A model generated the notes under the pieces. The model searched no databases. It saw only the letters and a program-made list of their open reading frames with translations, and was not told the origin of the DNA. Made by a program: the position numbers and the translations under genes. Shown here in pieces: positions 13,039 through 14,207 of a stretch of 14,207 nucleotides of DNA. This stretch comes from Pyrodictium sp. Lineage in GTDB: Archaea > Thermoproteota > Thermoprotei_A > Sulfolobales > Pyrodictiaceae. Every line of letters begins with the position of its first letter. Positions within the stretch are counted from its first letter, which is position 1. The stretch is taken from the NCBI GenBank assembly GCA_015662475.1, contig DQUB01000166.1, positions 1-14,207 on the forward strand, in the 5' to 3' direction.

Positions 13039-14207
13039 CTAGCTTTTCCCTATGAACACTTTTGTTGTCGTTGATATACCTTCTCTAGTTGTTATTTTTA
13101 GGGTGTAGGTTCCTGGAGGGAGGTTAACTTCTAGAACAACCGTTTTGAGTTCCTGTGGCTCTATTCGTCCAAACACCTTTGAGTCTATTTTGATTTTCAT
13201 GGGATATCCATGCTCAAAGTATTCTTCTTGCAGCCATTCGCAGCCAGTGGGCGGGTTTAGAGGGTCTACGGTTAAAACAGTTGTATTGACTGTTATTGTG
13301 CACTCGCCTTTAGAACCTGCTAGTTTGTATTTAGCACCAGGCTTTAAACCTGTTAGCGTGAAGCTCGTATTTTTATAGATTTTGACGTAGCCGAACCATC
13401 CTTCGTCGAGAAAGGTTGTTGGATTGTCAACTGTTAATGCCAGGTATACGTTACCCCATAGCGCTTGGAATGAGAGGGTTGTGTCTAGATTTGGACTACT
13501 GGTTCTGCTACTATCCCACAATAGTACTCGTGCAGCATATCCTCTCCCAACAATGACGACCATGTGTACATGTGGTTCTTCATTTCCTCGCCAAAACCAT
13601 AGGTTTCGGAACCGTGTTTGATTGTCATCACGGTATGCTAGTTGTGCAACTGTACTCCTACCTCTAGGGTAGAGTTTTGCTGCAAACCAAGGCGTGTTAT
13701 AGTATGGGTTGTCGTTTACATTGGTGGACATGATGTATAGGCAAACAGCATAGTACCAGTACGCACGACCTTTCTTCCACAATTCAACCTCGAAAACGTA
13801 GCTATCTGGTAGGCTGATAGGAGAACGGGTAAAAACTCCATATGTTGCCCATTTGCCACGTTCTTTAGATGCAACAGCAACCTTTAGATAGCTGTTGCCA
13901 ACGCTAAGCCTGGTTTCTCTCGCATATTCGTTTGCTCTAACCTCCCACAAGTTGGTGTTTAAGCTATTACCGTCAAAGTCATCGTAGAGTATTAGACCTC
14001 TCTCCACTAGACGCACTGTGCCAGAAACATTCCATACATCGCCACCCCAAACAAGTAGGCTTAGAGTTGTAGCGTTATAGACTGCTACAAGATTCCCCCT
14101 ACTATCCCAAACATAGACTTTGTCTAGTGTAAGCGGAGCATATCCTACATTCCTAACATAGATGTAAAGGTTGGAGTTTAGAGTAGAAACAGCCTCAACT
14201 TTTAAAC
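13039..14207 (-). CDS. Secreted surface protein with ConA/LamG-like domain, N-terminus beyond the window
   Basis: A partial gene: the frame stays open from the GTG at 14016 up to the window edge at 14207, so 388 residues are visible and the true start lies outside. The first ~65 visible residues resemble archaeal secreted/pilin-like beta domains (NLYIYVRNVGYAPLTLDKVY, then VYVWDSRGNLVAVYN). Next comes ILYDDFDGNSLNTNLWEV, the typical opening of a concanavalin A/LamG-like jelly roll, carrying many aromatic residues (GRAYWYYAVCLYI; LWFWRGNEEPHVHMVV). After that is a short Ig-like segment (LTGLKPGAKYKLAG) and a final beta domain with PPGTYTLKITT and no C-terminal membrane helix. Probably an S-layer-associated, pilus-like or carbohydrate-binding cell-surface protein; N-glycosylation sequons (NATT, NVSG, NTSF) are frequent. 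Exact role unknown. Confidence 0.82.
   Translation of the reverse strand, partial: LKVEAVSTLNSNLYIYVRNVGYAPLTLDKVYVWDSRGNLVAVYNATTLSLLVWGGDVWNVSGTVRLVERGLILYDDFDGNSLNTNLWEVRANEYARETRLSVGNSYLKVAVASKERGKWATYGVFTRSPISLPDSYVFEVELWKKGRAYWYYAVCLYIMSTNVNDNPYYNTPWFAAKLYPRGRSTVAQLAYRDDNQTRFRNLWFWRGNEEPHVHMVVIVGRGYAARVLLWDSSRTSSPNLDTTLSFQALWGNVYLALTVDNPTTFLDEGWFGYVKIYKNTSFTLTGLKPGAKYKLAGSKGECTITVNTTVLTVDPLNPPTGCEWLQEEYFEHGYPMKIKIDSKVFGRIEPQELKTVVLEVNLPPGTYTLKITTREGISTTTKVFIGKS

Overview
The window reads as a stretch of a hyperthermophilic crenarchaeal (Thermoproteota, Desulfurococcales/Pyrodictiaceae-like) chromosome. Signs on the sequence: frequent GTG and TTG starts, short AT-rich TATA-like boxes 20-35 nt before starts, membrane-anchored solute-binding proteins with Thr-rich linkers instead of lipobox cysteines, an archaeal DUF1464 kinase-like protein, and a textbook archaeal C/D box guide sRNA. 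The exact genus is inference. No tRNA, rRNA, CRISPR array or insertion sequence was seen.

Layout. (1) 150-3563: a tightly overlapping + strand operon of a double-domain ABC ATPase and two permeases of the nucleoside/BMP class; its binding protein lies just downstream at 4010-5308 with its own promoter, and a small two-helix membrane protein (3644-3868, minus) sits between them. (2) 5305-6009 minus: an unrecognised winged-helix-like protein meeting the BMP gene tail to tail with a 4-base overlap. (3) 6010-6294: a short intergenic region holding a 65-nt C/D box sRNA on the minus strand (6154-6218), a perfect 16-bp palindrome, a second inverted repeat, and the promoter of the next gene. (4) 6295-9741: an SsuA/TauA/NMT1-type transport locus split between strands: binding protein on +, and a minus-strand operon of a HisC-like PLP aminotransferase, permease and ATPase that runs into the binding-protein gene tail to tail. 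(5) 10139-12009: a 195-aa unknown protein and a DUF1464 ASKHA-fold predicted kinase. (6) 12139-12486 minus: a small unknown protein with an inverted repeat over its start. (7) 12487-13038: a 552-bp gene-poor stretch with a possible eroded ORF and palindromes. (8) 13039-14207 minus: the C-terminal part of a secreted surface protein whose reading frame runs off the window edge.

How it fits together: the window is largely about scavenging. One importer is probably for nucleosides or related molecules. The second importer is of unknown specificity, and its ATPase and permease are translationally coupled to an aminotransferase, so the substrate is probably a precursor or product of a transamination. 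The most striking non-protein element is the C/D box sRNA, whose C, D', C' and D boxes, 14- and 13-nt guides and closing stem can all be read directly; it sits divergently from the second binding-protein gene with a palindromic site between them.
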